NCBI RefSeq assembly: GCF_900163835.1
Contig: NZ_FUKR01000073.1
Location: 1 to 45,956 of the forward strand
Length of the DNA: 45,956 nt
Direction: 5' to 3'
DNA from: Mycetocola reblochoni REB411
Lineage (GTDB): Bacteria > Actinomycetota > Actinomycetes > Actinomycetales > Microbacteriaceae
The translations under genes were made by a program, and so were the position numbers. The notes beneath the pieces were generated by a model, which had not been told where the DNA came from, did not search any database, and saw only the letters and a program-made list of their open reading frames with translations. Within the stretch, counting starts at the first letter, position 1. Each line of letters starts with the position of its first letter. Shown one piece after another: positions 38,864 through 45,956 of this stretch.

Positions 38864-40885
38864 GTGAGCCGTCTCTTCCGCACCCCTTCGTCCCGTTCCT
38901 CTCCCGCGCACCTCGCCCGCTCCGAAGCGGTGCCCGTGGCAGGCGCCACCCCTGCTCCGGGGTCTGCGGCACGGGTGGTGGTCGCCCCCGGCCGGATCGG
39001 CCGAACGACCGCGGCGGTCGTCGTCGCACTGATCGGGGCGTCCCCGGTCGCTGCCGCGCCGGTGTCGGTCGCGCCGGTGTCGATCGCCCCGCTGGCGGTC
39101 ACGCCCGATGCGGCAGGGCCCGCGGCCGGCCGTTACATCGTTCGCCTCGTCGATGTCGCCGAGACGGAGACGCGGCGGATCGGCGTGGAGCGCTCGTCCC
39201 CATCGGTGCGAGCGGGGGAGCGGCGTGCGCGGCAGCACGCCGTGGCCGACGCGGCAGGGGTCGGCATCGAGCGCTCGTTCTCGCTCACGATGAACGGGTT
39301 CACCGCGGAGCTGAGCGCGGCGCAGGCCGCGGCCCTCCGCGCGGATCCCCGGGTCGCCGACCTCGAGCCCGACCGGATCAGCCACGTTCAGGCGGCGCCC
39401 TCCGCCGAGGCGCTCAACCTCTCCGGCTACGGAGGGGTCTGGGACCGGCTTGGCGGCGCGAGCGCCGCGGGCGAGGGGGTCGTGATCGGCGTGCTCGACT
39501 CGGGAATCGCGCCGGAGAACCCCTCCTTCGCCGGCGATGCGCTCAGCAGCAGCCCCGGCGACGAGCCCTACCGCGACGGTGACGAGATCGTCTACCGCAA
39601 GGCCGACGGCGGCGAGTTCCGCGGTCGGTGCGAGGCGGGGGAGCAGTTCGACGCCGACGACTGCTCGCAGACCCTGGTCGGAGCCAGGGCCTTCCTCGAC
39701 GGCATCGACACGGCCGAACTCGGCGACGCGGACGTCGGCGAGTACCGGTCTCCCCGGGACGGGTCGGGGCACGGATCGCACACGGCGGCGATCGCGGCCG
39801 GCCGTCCCACCACGGCCCGGGTCGCCGAGCAGAGCCAACAGATCGCCGGGGTCGCCCCCGCGGCGAAGATCGCGGCGTACAAGGTGTGCTGGAGCGGGCC
39901 GGACCCGAGCTCGACCGGCGACGACGCCTGCCCGAGCAGCGCGATCATCGCCGGAGTGGAGCAGGCCGTCGCCGACGGGGTCAACGTCATCAACTACTCG
40001 GTCGGCGCCCCGCCGGAGAAGGGCGTCGCGCTGTCCGCCGTCGATGAGGCGTTCCTCGGGGCGAGCAACGCCGGGGTGTTCGTCGCCGCGGCGGCGGGCA
40101 ACGGGGGGCCGCGTTCCGGAGGGGTCAGCAACACGGCACCGTGGGTGACGACCGTTGCGGCGTCCGTTGGCGAGCTGGACCAGGCGACGGTGCGCCTCAG
40201 CCCGACGCAGGCGATGCCAGGCAGCTCCGTCAGCGTTCCCGAGAGCGGCACTCTGAGCGGACCCCTTCAACTCGCCCCGTTCATCGGCGACGGGAAACGC
40301 GCGATCAACTGCGCACCCGGTTCACTGCGTCCCGACGACACCGACGGCGCCGTCGTCGTGTGCGAGCGCAGGGGGAGCGACTCGATCGAAGCGATGGCCG
40401 ACGAGGTCGCCCGTGCCGGCGGCGTCGCCCTTGTCGCGCTCAACGTCGACGAGCGTCCGACGGAGGTGGGGGAGTCGGCCGTGCCCACGGTGAACCTGCC
40501 CGTCCGATACCGTACGTCGATGAAGCGCGCGGCGGCGCAGGGCGACCCCGTCGCCACCATCGAACGGGGAAACACGACGAGCATGCCCGCGCCGGCCCCC
40601 GGCACGATCCGCTCCGATTCCTCGCGGGGTCCCGCGCAGGGCGCGGCGGCCGACGTCCTCAAACCCGACGTCGCGGCGCCGGGAACGGGCATCTTCTCCG
40701 CGACGGCGAACGCGAGCGGTGAGCGACCGGCCGCCGCGGCCATGTCGGGGACGTCGATGGCGGCACCGCACATCGCCGGCCTCGCGGCGTTGGTGCTCGG
40801 CCGAGAGCCGCGGACGAGCCCTGCCGCGATCAAGTCGGCGCTGGTGAGCACCGCCGACCCCGCGCATCGGCCCGACGGCGACTGA
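38864..40885 (+). CDS. Secreted S8 subtilisin-like peptidase, catalytic part before in-frame TGA
   Basis: A 673-residue fragment with the whole catalytic triad: D212 (VIGVLDSGI), H303 (GSGHGSHTAA) and S631 (MSGTSMAAPHIAG). Order: an N-terminal export signal with a hydrophobic stretch (TTAAVVVALIGASPVAAAP), an I9 inhibitor-type propeptide (RYIVRLVDV ... FSLTMNGFTAEL), the peptidase domain with a PA-type insert (about 470-560), and the closing helix AAIKSALVSTADPAHRPDGD. It then meets TGA at 40883-40885, just before the GGGIVDP motif that normally ends the peptidase fold. The same frame continues after the stop. The gene is either recently inactivated, read through, or made as two pieces. GTG 38864 has GAGG upstream; GTG 38774 is less likely. 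Confidence 0.85.
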   Translation: MSRLFRTPSSRSSPAHLARSEAVPVAGATPAPGSAARVVVAPGRIGRTTAAVVVALIGASPVAAAPVSVAPVSIAPLAVTPDAAGPAAGRYIVRLVDVAETETRRIGVERSSPSVRAGERRARQHAVADAAGVGIERSFSLTMNGFTAELSAAQAAALRADPRVADLEPDRISHVQAAPSAEALNLSGYGGVWDRLGGASAAGEGVVIGVLDSGIAPENPSFAGDALSSSPGDEPYRDGDEIVYRKADGGEFRGRCEAGEQFDADDCSQTLVGARAFLDGIDTAELGDADVGEYRSPRDGSGHGSHTAAIAAGRPTTARVAEQSQQIAGVAPAAKIAAYKVCWSGPDPSSTGDDACPSSAIIAGVEQAVADGVNVINYSVGAPPEKGVALSAVDEAFLGASNAGVFVAAAAGNGGPRSGGVSNTAPWVTTVAASVGELDQATVRLSPTQAMPGSSVSVPESGTLSGPLQLAPFIGDGKRAINCAPGSLRPDDTDGAVVVCERRGSDSIEAMADEVARAGGVALVALNVDERPTEVGESAVPTVNLPVRYRTSMKRAAAQGDPVATIERGNTTSMPAPAPGTIRSDSSRGPAQGAAADVLKPDVAAPGTGIFSATANASGERPAAAAMSGTSMAAPHIAGLAALVLGREPRTSPAAIKSALVSTADPAHRPDGD

Positions 40886-40888
40886 CCG

Positions 40889-41983
40889 GTGTCCGCTCTG
40901 GAGCAGGGCGGCGGGATCGTGGATCCGCTGGCGATGCTCGAACCCGGCCTCGTCGTCGACGCGGGCGAGCAGGACTGGGACGCCTACCGGGCGGGACTCG
41001 GCCTGCTCGAGGAAGCCGAGCTCGCCGACGGACAGTCGGCCGTCAGCGCATCGGAGCTCAACCTGCCCTCGGTCGCGGTCGGCGATCTGACCGACGAGCG
41101 AACGGTGCGACGGACGCTGACGGCGACCACGGCGGGCACCTACCGCTTCGACACGGAGCAGCCCGCCGGATTCCGGCTCGCGGTGGAGCCGGCGACGGCC
41201 ATCCTCGACGAGGGACAGAGCGTCACCGTCTCGCTCAGCCTCGCTCGCACGGACGCGGCGTTTGACGACTCCCGCACGGGGGCGATCCGCTGGGAGGGCC
41301 CGAAGGGCATCCGGGGTGCGCTGCCCGTGGCCGCCACGGCCGTCGCGGCATCCTCTCCGCCCCGCGTGTCCGCCCCGACCGGGGAGGGCAGCACGACGGT
41401 GCCGGTCCGACTGTCCGACGGCGTGGCCGTCGAATCCCAGCGATCGGCCGTGACGCCACTGACGCCGGTGCGGCCGACCGGGGCCGACACAGACGCCGCC
41501 ACGGCGAGCGGTGCGGCGGGAACGGTGACGGACACGCCGATCGCCGTTCCGCGGGGGATCATGGCCGGTCGGCTCGCCCTCCGCAGCGTCGCGCCGGGTG
41601 TGAGCGCTCGGATCGAGCTGTACCGGCTCAACGATCTGGCCGAGCCGGTCATGAGCTGGTCGGCGGATGCCGAGGGGATCATCGACGTCCCCTCGCCCCC
41701 TGCAGGGCGCTATGTGCTTCGCACGGTGATCGAGTCCGGCACGGGTGACGTCCTCGTCGAGCAGGCCTGGGCCGCGGCCGACGACGGCGACGATGATGGG
41801 GGAGCGGAGGGGCCTGCTCTCCGGGTCGACACCTCTGACCTCGGCGCGGGGCCGGCCTCCGAGCGGTCGGTCGGGGTCACCTGGTCCGGAGTGAGCCGGA
41901 CCGAGCGCTACGTCGCCGCCGTCCGCTTCGGTGACGACGGGCCGTTGACCCTCGTCGCCCTCGACCCCGCCCCGACGGGCTGA
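40889..41983 (+). CDS. C-terminal part of the interrupted subtilase
   Basis: The same reading frame as the preceding gene, continuing one codon after its TGA. The first residues (ALEQGGGIVDPLAMLEPGLV, then VDAGEQDWDAY) are the end of an S8 peptidase domain. After that come Fn3-like beta-rich domains (SVAVGDLTDERTVRRTLTA, AILDEGQSVTVSLSL), common at the C-terminus of large secreted subtilases. A GTG at 40889 is available as a start but has no ribosome-binding site, no signal peptide follows, and the fragment cannot fold as a peptidase alone. Best read as part of one broken or read-through gene spanning 38864-41983. Confidence 0.75.
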   Translation: MSALEQGGGIVDPLAMLEPGLVVDAGEQDWDAYRAGLGLLEEAELADGQSAVSASELNLPSVAVGDLTDERTVRRTLTATTAGTYRFDTEQPAGFRLAVEPATAILDEGQSVTVSLSLARTDAAFDDSRTGAIRWEGPKGIRGALPVAATAVAASSPPRVSAPTGEGSTTVPVRLSDGVAVESQRSAVTPLTPVRPTGADTDAATASGAAGTVTDTPIAVPRGIMAGRLALRSVAPGVSARIELYRLNDLAEPVMSWSADAEGIIDVPSPPAGRYVLRTVIESGTGDVLVEQAWAAADDGDDDGGAEGPALRVDTSDLGAGPASERSVGVTWSGVSRTERYVAAVRFGDDGPLTLVALDPAPTG

Positions 41984-42040
41984 GGCGGGCCGGCCCCGAC
42001 GGTACCCACGGGCGGGCCCGCTCCCGGCGCGACGCCGGAC

Positions 42041-42094
42041 CCGCAGACGTCGAGGGGCGGGACGCTGATGCGTCCCGCCCCTCGACGTCTGCGG
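42041..42094. terminator. Bidirectional terminator, perfect 25-bp hairpin
   Basis: Perfect arms 42041-42065 and 42070-42094 with a TGAT loop, placed between the convergent subtilase gene and the lipoprotein gene that ends at 42125. Outer GGGCCC-type arms could extend it. Confidence 0.88.
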
Positions 42095-42124
42095 TCGGGG
42101 TCGGGCCCCGTCCGCGCGGTCGTG

Positions 42125-42631
42125 CTAGCCGCAGACCTTGGTGAGGTCCTCGGAGATCGACGACGAGTCGCTGATCAGGCCCTGCAGGCTCTCCATCGCC
42201 TCGGTGTCGTTGGGGTCCTCGCTGAGGGTCTTGGTGTTCTCGATGAGGGTGCCGAAGTACTCGCTGAAGCTCCCGGCGGCGTCGGCCACCTCGTCGTTGC
42301 CGAGCGTCGAGATGGTCTGGTCGAGGTCGGCCTTGAAGTCCTCGAGTGCGCCGACCGCCGCGGTCGGGTCGGTGCTGAGCTCGCTCATCCCGCTCTGCAG
42401 GACGGTCGCGGACTCGGAGAGGTCCTCCTGGAGGATGCTGCACGCCTCGGCGGTGCTGCGCTCCTCGGTGGCGGCCTCGGGGGCTGTCGTCTCGGCGGGA
42501 GCGGTGGTGGCCTCGGGGGCGGTCGTCTCTGCTGCGTCGTTCGAGCCGGCGGGGCTACAGCCGGTCAGCGCGAGCGCAGCCAGGGCGAGGGCGCCCAGCG
42601 TGAGTCCGTTGCGGATGCGGGCGTTCGACAT
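42125..42631 (-). CDS. Lipoprotein with predicted helical domain
   Basis: A 168-residue exported lipoprotein: signal peptide with lipobox LTGC (C25), a Thr/Ala/Pro/Glu-rich linker containing repeats of ETTAPEA, then an acidic, mostly helical domain (about 60-168) with cysteines near both ends (EACSILQED and KVCG) that could form a disulfide. No family is recognised. ATG 42631 has a GGAG seven bases upstream. Confidence 0.8.
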   Translation of the reverse strand: MSNARIRNGLTLGALALAALALTGCSPAGSNDAAETTAPEATTAPAETTAPEAATEERSTAEACSILQEDLSESATVLQSGMSELSTDPTAAVGALEDFKADLDQTISTLGNDEVADAAGSFSEYFGTLIENTKTLSEDPNDTEAMESLQGLISDSSSISEDLTKVCG

Positions 42632-42687
42632 GTCTGGTCTCCATCGTCGTGTCGGTGGCGGGGAAAGCACAGAGTTCCCCCTGCACG

Positions 42688-42718
42688 AGCATAGACGCTC
42701 CACTGGGACGGCCGGCAA
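42688..42718 (-). promoter_or_regulatory. Promoter of the helical lipoprotein
   Basis: Minus strand: TTGCCG at 42718-42713 and TATGCT at 42693-42688 with a 19-base spacer, about 57 bases upstream of the start codon. Confidence 0.4.
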
Positions 42719-42740
42719 GGCGGAATGGTGCGGATGGGCC

Positions 42741-43097
42741 TCAGCGCAGGCGACGCAGTCCGCTCCAGAGCCCGAGGGCCGAGGCGACGAGCAGGTACAC
42801 GACCGCGACGACCGGCAGCCCGAGCGACCACAGGGCCGCGGCCGCCGCCACGTAGAGCGCGATCTCGACCAGGCTGCGCAGGTACAGCTCCGTCCGCAGG
42901 ACGGGACGGGGCGACAGGAACAGGGCCCACAGCAGTACCGCCAGCACGGGGGCGCCGAGCCCGACGACGATGTTCAGCGGAAACGCCCACTCGCTGAACC
43001 CCCAGACGGCGAGGACGACCACGGCGATCAACTCGATGAGGACACGGAGGACGTCGACGATCGATCCGCGCGGCGCGGGGGAGGGAGCAGCAGGCAC
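42741..43097 (-). CDS. YrdB/DUF2568 family membrane protein
   Basis: A 118-residue protein with four hydrophobic helices. The pattern WGFSEWAFPLNIVVGLGAPV followed by VLRTELYLRSLVEIALYVA matches the YrdB (DUF2568) family of unknown function. GTG 43097 is preferred because a TAGACT hexamer (43104-43109) ends six bases before it; the GTG two codons upstream directly abuts the hexamer. Confidence 0.82.
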   Translation of the reverse strand: MPAAPSPAPRGSIVDVLRVLIELIAVVVLAVWGFSEWAFPLNIVVGLGAPVLAVLLWALFLSPRPVLRTELYLRSLVEIALYVAAAAALWSLGLPVVAVVYLLVASALGLWSGLRRLR

Positions 43098-43103
43098 CGA
43101 CAC

Positions 43104-43109
43104 AGTCTA
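43104..43109 (-). promoter_or_regulatory. -10 hexamer, leaderless promoter
   Basis: TAGACT on the minus strand ends six bases before GTG 43097 of the YrdB gene. Confidence 0.55.
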
Positions 43110-43162
43110 CCCGCTACCCGCGCGCCGACCGGTCGCCGTGCGCGCCCCGCCCCTATCGCCGT

Positions 43163-44029
43163 CTAGCGGAAGATGATCGTCCGCTGGCCGTCCAGCAGCA
43201 CACGGTGCTCGGCGAACCAGCGCACCGCCTGGCGCAGGGTCAGGCTCTCCTCGTCCTGGCCGATCGCGATGAGCTCGGCCGGGGTGTTCGAGTGGTCGAC
43301 CCTGACGACGTTCTGCTCGATGATCGGCCCCTCGTCCAGGTCGCTCGTGACGAAGTGCGCCGTCGCGCCGATCAGCTTCACGCCGCGCGCGTGCGCCTGG
43401 CGGTAGGGGTTGGCGCCCTTGAAGCCCGGTAGGAAGGAGTGGTGGATGTTGATCGCGCGGCCCTCGAGGAAGGCGCACAGCTCGGGCGAGAGGATCTGCA
43501 TGTAGCGGGCGAGCACGACGAGCTCGATGTCGTGCTCCTCGACCGCCTCGACGACCGCGCGCTCGAACGCCGCCTTCTGTTCCGCACCCGTGACCGCCTG
43601 GGAGCGGAACGGCACGCCGTAGAACTCCGCCAGGGGCCGGAGGTTGTCGTGGTTGGCCATGATGAGCGGGACGTCGATCGGCAGCTGCCCTGCACGCTGG
43701 CGGAACAGCAGGTCGTTGACGCAGTGCTGCGCCGTCGAGCCGAGGATGAGCGTGCGGATCGGACGACCGACCTCGTCGAGTGCCCAGTCCAGGTCGTAGT
43801 GCTCCGCGACGGGCAGGATCGTCGCGGCGAGCTCATCGCGGCTGGCGGCGGTCTGCACCTGGAGGCGCATGAAGAAGCGTCCCGTGTCGGCGCTGGAGAA
43901 CTGCTGCGACTCGGTGATGTTGCCGGCGGCGGCGACGATCGCGCCGCTCACGGCGTGGACGATTCCCGGCTGGTCGGGGCAGACGAAGGTGAGCACCCAG
44001 TGCTGGGTGTGGGAAGGGGTACTGGTCAC
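43163..44029 (-). CDS. purU: Formyltetrahydrofolate deformylase
   Basis: A 288-residue enzyme that hydrolyses 10-formyl-tetrahydrofolate to formate and tetrahydrofolate, balancing the one-carbon pool used by PurN and PurH. An N-terminal ACT domain (VLTFVCPDQPGIVHAVSGAI) senses amino acids in the E. coli enzyme. The formyltransferase-like domain carries the Asn-His-Asp set in INIHHSFLPGFKGANPY and HFVTSDLDEGPII. GTG 44029 is preceded by a leaderless-type TAATGT hexamer. Divergent from the MFS gene. Confidence 0.95.
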   Translation of the reverse strand: MTSTPSHTQHWVLTFVCPDQPGIVHAVSGAIVAAAGNITESQQFSSADTGRFFMRLQVQTAASRDELAATILPVAEHYDLDWALDEVGRPIRTLILGSTAQHCVNDLLFRQRAGQLPIDVPLIMANHDNLRPLAEFYGVPFRSQAVTGAEQKAAFERAVVEAVEEHDIELVVLARYMQILSPELCAFLEGRAINIHHSFLPGFKGANPYRQAHARGVKLIGATAHFVTSDLDEGPIIEQNVVRVDHSNTPAELIAIGQDEESLTLRQAVRWFAEHRVLLDGQRTIIFR

Positions 44030-44035
44030 CCACCT

Positions 44036-44041
44036 ACATTA
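44036..44041 (-). promoter_or_regulatory. -10 hexamer, leaderless promoter of purU
   Basis: TAATGT on the minus strand ends six bases before GTG 44029. Confidence 0.55.
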
Positions 44042-44058
44042 GTTGGCTCGGCGTCGAA

Positions 44059-44064
44059 TACACT
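44059..44064 (+). promoter_or_regulatory. Possible -10 hexamer of the MFS gene
   Basis: TACACT lies 17 bases from the oppositely directed purU -10 hexamer, so the two promoters would share the same short region. The leader to ATG 44173 would be about 100 bases. Confidence 0.35.
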
Positions 44065-44172
44065 GATCGACGGTCGGTGCGACTCTCCGGCCCTGGGCGC
44101 GCACACGGGCGCGTAGTCGAACCCGGACCGTGTCGGTGCCGGGTGAACGCCACGTCGTTGGGTTCTCCACCG

Positions 44173-45489
44173 ATGACCACTCCTCTCTCCTCGTCCTCCG
44201 CTGCGTCCGCGAACGGCCAGGGCACCGCCCCTCTCCCCGACGCCGCCGCACGCCGGCTGCCGCGCGCCACCGCCTCGTCCGGCGGGGACCCGTCCGGCCC
44301 CGCCCGCCCCGACGGGCGATTCCCGCTCGCGGGGCTCGTCGTGCTGTCGGTGGCCGTCTTCCTCTCCATCACGGCCGAGACGCTCCCGATGGGGTTGCTG
44401 CCGCAGATGAGCGCTGACCTGGCCGTGACGGAGTCGCAGGTCGGGCTGCTCGTGACCGTGTTCGCGTTCACGGTCGTCGTGACCGCGACCCCGGTCATGG
44501 CGCTGACCTCCCGTGTCGCCCGGCGCCGCCTGCTGCTCGCGGTCGTGGTCGTGCTCGGCCTCGCCAACGGGGTCACCGCCCTGCTGCCCGACTACGGCTG
44601 GATCGTGGCCGTGCGGGTGCTCGGCGGGATGGCGCACGGCGTGTTCTGGTCCCTCGTCGCAGCGTACGCGGCGCGGCTGGTCACCCCGGAGCGCATCGGC
44701 ACGGCTGTGTCGATCACCCTCGCGGGCGGGTCGATGGCGTTCGTGGCCGGTGTGCCGGTGGCGACCTTCGCCGGCCAGCTGGTCGGCTGGCGGTGGGTGT
44801 TCGCGGTCATCGGCGTGCTGCTGCTGGCGTGCGCCGTGCTGATCGTCCTCGTCCTGCCGCCGGTCGCCGCGACGCCGCGTGCCGCGACGGACACGGCCGG
44901 TGACCGGGGCGCGCCGCGGGACCGGACCCTGTTGCCCGTGCTGGTGCTCTGCGCGGGTGTGGCGGCGGCGATCGTCGGCCACTACGTGCTGTACACCTAC
45001 ATCGTGCCGTTCCTGACGGCGGAGCTCGGTGTGCCCGACAGCCAGATCAGCCTGTGGCTGCTCGGTTACGGCGTCGCCGGCCTGCTCGGCCTCGCCCTCT
45101 CCGGCACCGTCCTCGCCCGGCGGCCGCTGCGCGGGATCGTCGTCGTCGCCGCGGCGATGGCGCTGGGGCTCGTCGTGCTCGCGACCGGACTCGGCGGAAC
45201 GCTCGGCACCGTCCTGGCCTTCGGCCTCTGGGCCGTCGGGTTCGGCGCCCTGCCGCCGATGCTGCAGACCCGCATGCTGACCACCTCCTCCGACGCGATG
45301 CGCGACATCGCGAGCGCGTTCTACACCTCGGCGTTCAACATCGGCATCGGGGGCGGCGCGCTCGTGGGCTCGCTCATCCTGGCCGGGGGCGGACTGGCCG
45401 CGCTGCCGTGGTCCTACCTGCTTCTGCTGCTCATCGGCGTGGGCTGCGTCGTCGTGTCCGCCGTCCTGGCGGCCCGCCGCCGCGCCTGA
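44173..45489 (+). CDS. MFS exporter, DHA1 type (sugar-efflux / NepI-like)
   Basis: A 438-residue major facilitator with 12 helices after a 50-residue Ser/Ala/Pro-rich N-terminus. Motifs include ITAETLPMGLLPQMSADL in helix 1, the loop 2-3 segment TSRVARRRLLLAVVVVLGLA, and GVPVATFAGQLVGWRWVFAV in helix 5. These match the arabinose/purine-nucleoside efflux (AraJ, NepI) branch. ATG 44173 is the first start after the promoter region; upstream frame is Arg-rich shadow. Given the purine genes nearby, a nucleoside efflux role is possible but unproven. Confidence 0.88.
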   Translation: MTTPLSSSSAASANGQGTAPLPDAAARRLPRATASSGGDPSGPARPDGRFPLAGLVVLSVAVFLSITAETLPMGLLPQMSADLAVTESQVGLLVTVFAFTVVVTATPVMALTSRVARRRLLLAVVVVLGLANGVTALLPDYGWIVAVRVLGGMAHGVFWSLVAAYAARLVTPERIGTAVSITLAGGSMAFVAGVPVATFAGQLVGWRWVFAVIGVLLLACAVLIVLVLPPVAATPRAATDTAGDRGAPRDRTLLPVLVLCAGVAAAIVGHYVLYTYIVPFLTAELGVPDSQISLWLLGYGVAGLLGLALSGTVLARRPLRGIVVVAAAMALGLVVLATGLGGTLGTVLAFGLWAVGFGALPPMLQTRMLTTSSDAMRDIASAFYTSAFNIGIGGGALVGSLILAGGGLAALPWSYLLLLLIGVGCVVVSAVLAARRRA

Positions 45490-45503
45490 GGGCGGGACGT
45501 GGG

Positions 45504-45956
45504 TCAGGGCCGCGGCCCGAGCTGCAGCTCGGCGGACGCCGACGGGCCCACCCGGTCGCCGTCGGCATAGGAGACGGTGAGCTGCGCGACGGCTCCGTTC
45601 GCGGCGCCGGCGAAGGCGATGCGCGCCGCGCCGGTCGCGTCGAGGGAGCCCTCGCCCGCCGCGGCCCCGTCGATGTCTATATGCAGAGCAGCCCCGGGCA
45701 CGCCGGTGACGTGCACGGCGCCCGTGACGGCGCCGCCCTCCGCCAGGTACCACAGCCACCCGCTCGGCGCGTCGGGCAGCTCGAACGTCGTCTCGGCGAG
45801 CGGGGATGCCGCGCCGTCCTCGGTCTGCACCGCCGTCATCGTCACCGCGCGTCCCGAGGGGACGACGAGCGCCTCGGTGATGTAGGCGCCGGAGGGGTCG
45901 GCGGTGATCCGGGCGAGCTCGTCGCCGTCGACGGCGACGAGCTCGCCCGGATCACC
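45504..45956 (-). CDS. C-terminal part of an unknown protein, cut by the window edge
   Basis: The minus-strand frame is open from the last base of the window to the stop at 45504, giving at least 150 residues. The sequence is Ala/Gly-rich and beta-prone (TEALVVPSGRAVTMTAVQ; AVTGAVHVTGVPGAALHIDI; QLTVSYADGDRVGPS), like a repetitive surface or Ig-like domain. No family is recognised. An internal ATG at 45845 is not taken as the start because the coding pattern continues upstream of it. The gene ends 14 bases after the convergent MFS gene. Confidence 0.65.
   Translation of the reverse strand, partial: GDPGELVAVDGDELARITADPSGAYITEALVVPSGRAVTMTAVQTEDGAASPLAETTFELPDAPSGWLWYLAEGGAVTGAVHVTGVPGAALHIDIDGAAAGEGSLDATGAARIAFAGAANGAVAQLTVSYADGDRVGPSASAELQLGPRP
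45903..45956. repeat. 54-bp perfect palindrome at the window end
   Basis: Bases 45903-45929 are the exact reverse complement of 45930-45956, with no loop. The symmetry reaches the very last base, so it may be longer. It lies within the open frame of the partial minus-strand gene. Confidence 0.95.

Noticed and set aside
40883-40885. Selenocysteine at the subtilase TGA
   Set aside because: No convincing SECIS-like stem-loop directly downstream was seen, the position is not catalytic, and secreted subtilases are not selenoproteins.

Overview
The window is a high-GC (visibly about 70%) actinobacterial chromosome segment. The set sucC-sucD-perM(DUF6350)-purN-purH, SURF1-DUF3817-guaA, pcrA, a Bax-inhibitor-1 protein and YrdB/DUF2568 suggests order Micrococcales, probably Microbacteriaceae; the family assignment is inference. 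No rRNA, tRNA, CRISPR array or insertion sequence was recognised. Gene density is high and no gene-free stretch reaches 300 bases; the larger gaps hold promoters, hairpin terminators and short tandem repeats.

Layout. 1-9.6 kb (+): a pair of CNNM/HlyC-type membrane proteins, glpD, a KhtT/KhtU-like K+/H+ antiporter pair, SURF1, DUF3817 and guaA, whose only sensible start codon is ATT. 9.7-11.6 kb (-): an unknown membrane protein and a Bax-inhibitor-1/YccA protein. 11.8-15.5 kb (+): a GlpQ-type phosphodiesterase, then an ATP-grasp ligase overlapping an O-acetylhomoserine sulfhydrylase-like enzyme. 15.6-20.0 kb (-): the most interesting part, a six-gene locus that looks like a circular bacteriocin cluster. 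20.3-25.2 kb (+): pcrA and a two-gene ABC transporter. 25.2-26.1 kb (-): an MpaB/DUF2236 oxygenase and a LysE-type remnant. 26.3-33.3 kb (+): sucCD, a lipoprotein with two SnoaL-like repeats, perM, purN, purH. 33.4-37.4 kb (+): a 25-codon leader ORF followed by a heterodimeric ABC exporter. 37.4-38.7 kb (-): lipoprotein, alkyltransferase-like protein, GNAT acetyltransferase. 38.9-42.0 kb (+): a secreted subtilase interrupted by an in-frame TGA. 42.1-44.0 kb (-): lipoprotein, YrdB, purU. 44.2-45.5 kb (+): an MFS exporter. The right edge holds the 3' part of an unknown gene (-) and ends in a 54-bp perfect palindrome.

How the genes work together. The bacteriocin locus encodes a 134-residue precursor whose last 59 residues align by eye with uberolysin and AS-48 cores, a SpoIIM/DUF95 membrane protein, two small membrane proteins, a 12-helix permease-like protein and an ABC ATPase, all on one strand with overlapping or nearly touching genes. 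This fits maturation, export and self-protection for a head-to-tail cyclised peptide. The remaining genes are mostly central metabolism (purine synthesis, TCA cycle, glycerol phosphate) and envelope or transport functions.

A recurring signal: many genes have a TANNNT -10 hexamer ending only 6-9 bases before the start codon, so their mRNAs are probably leaderless. I used this to choose several starts over longer open frames.
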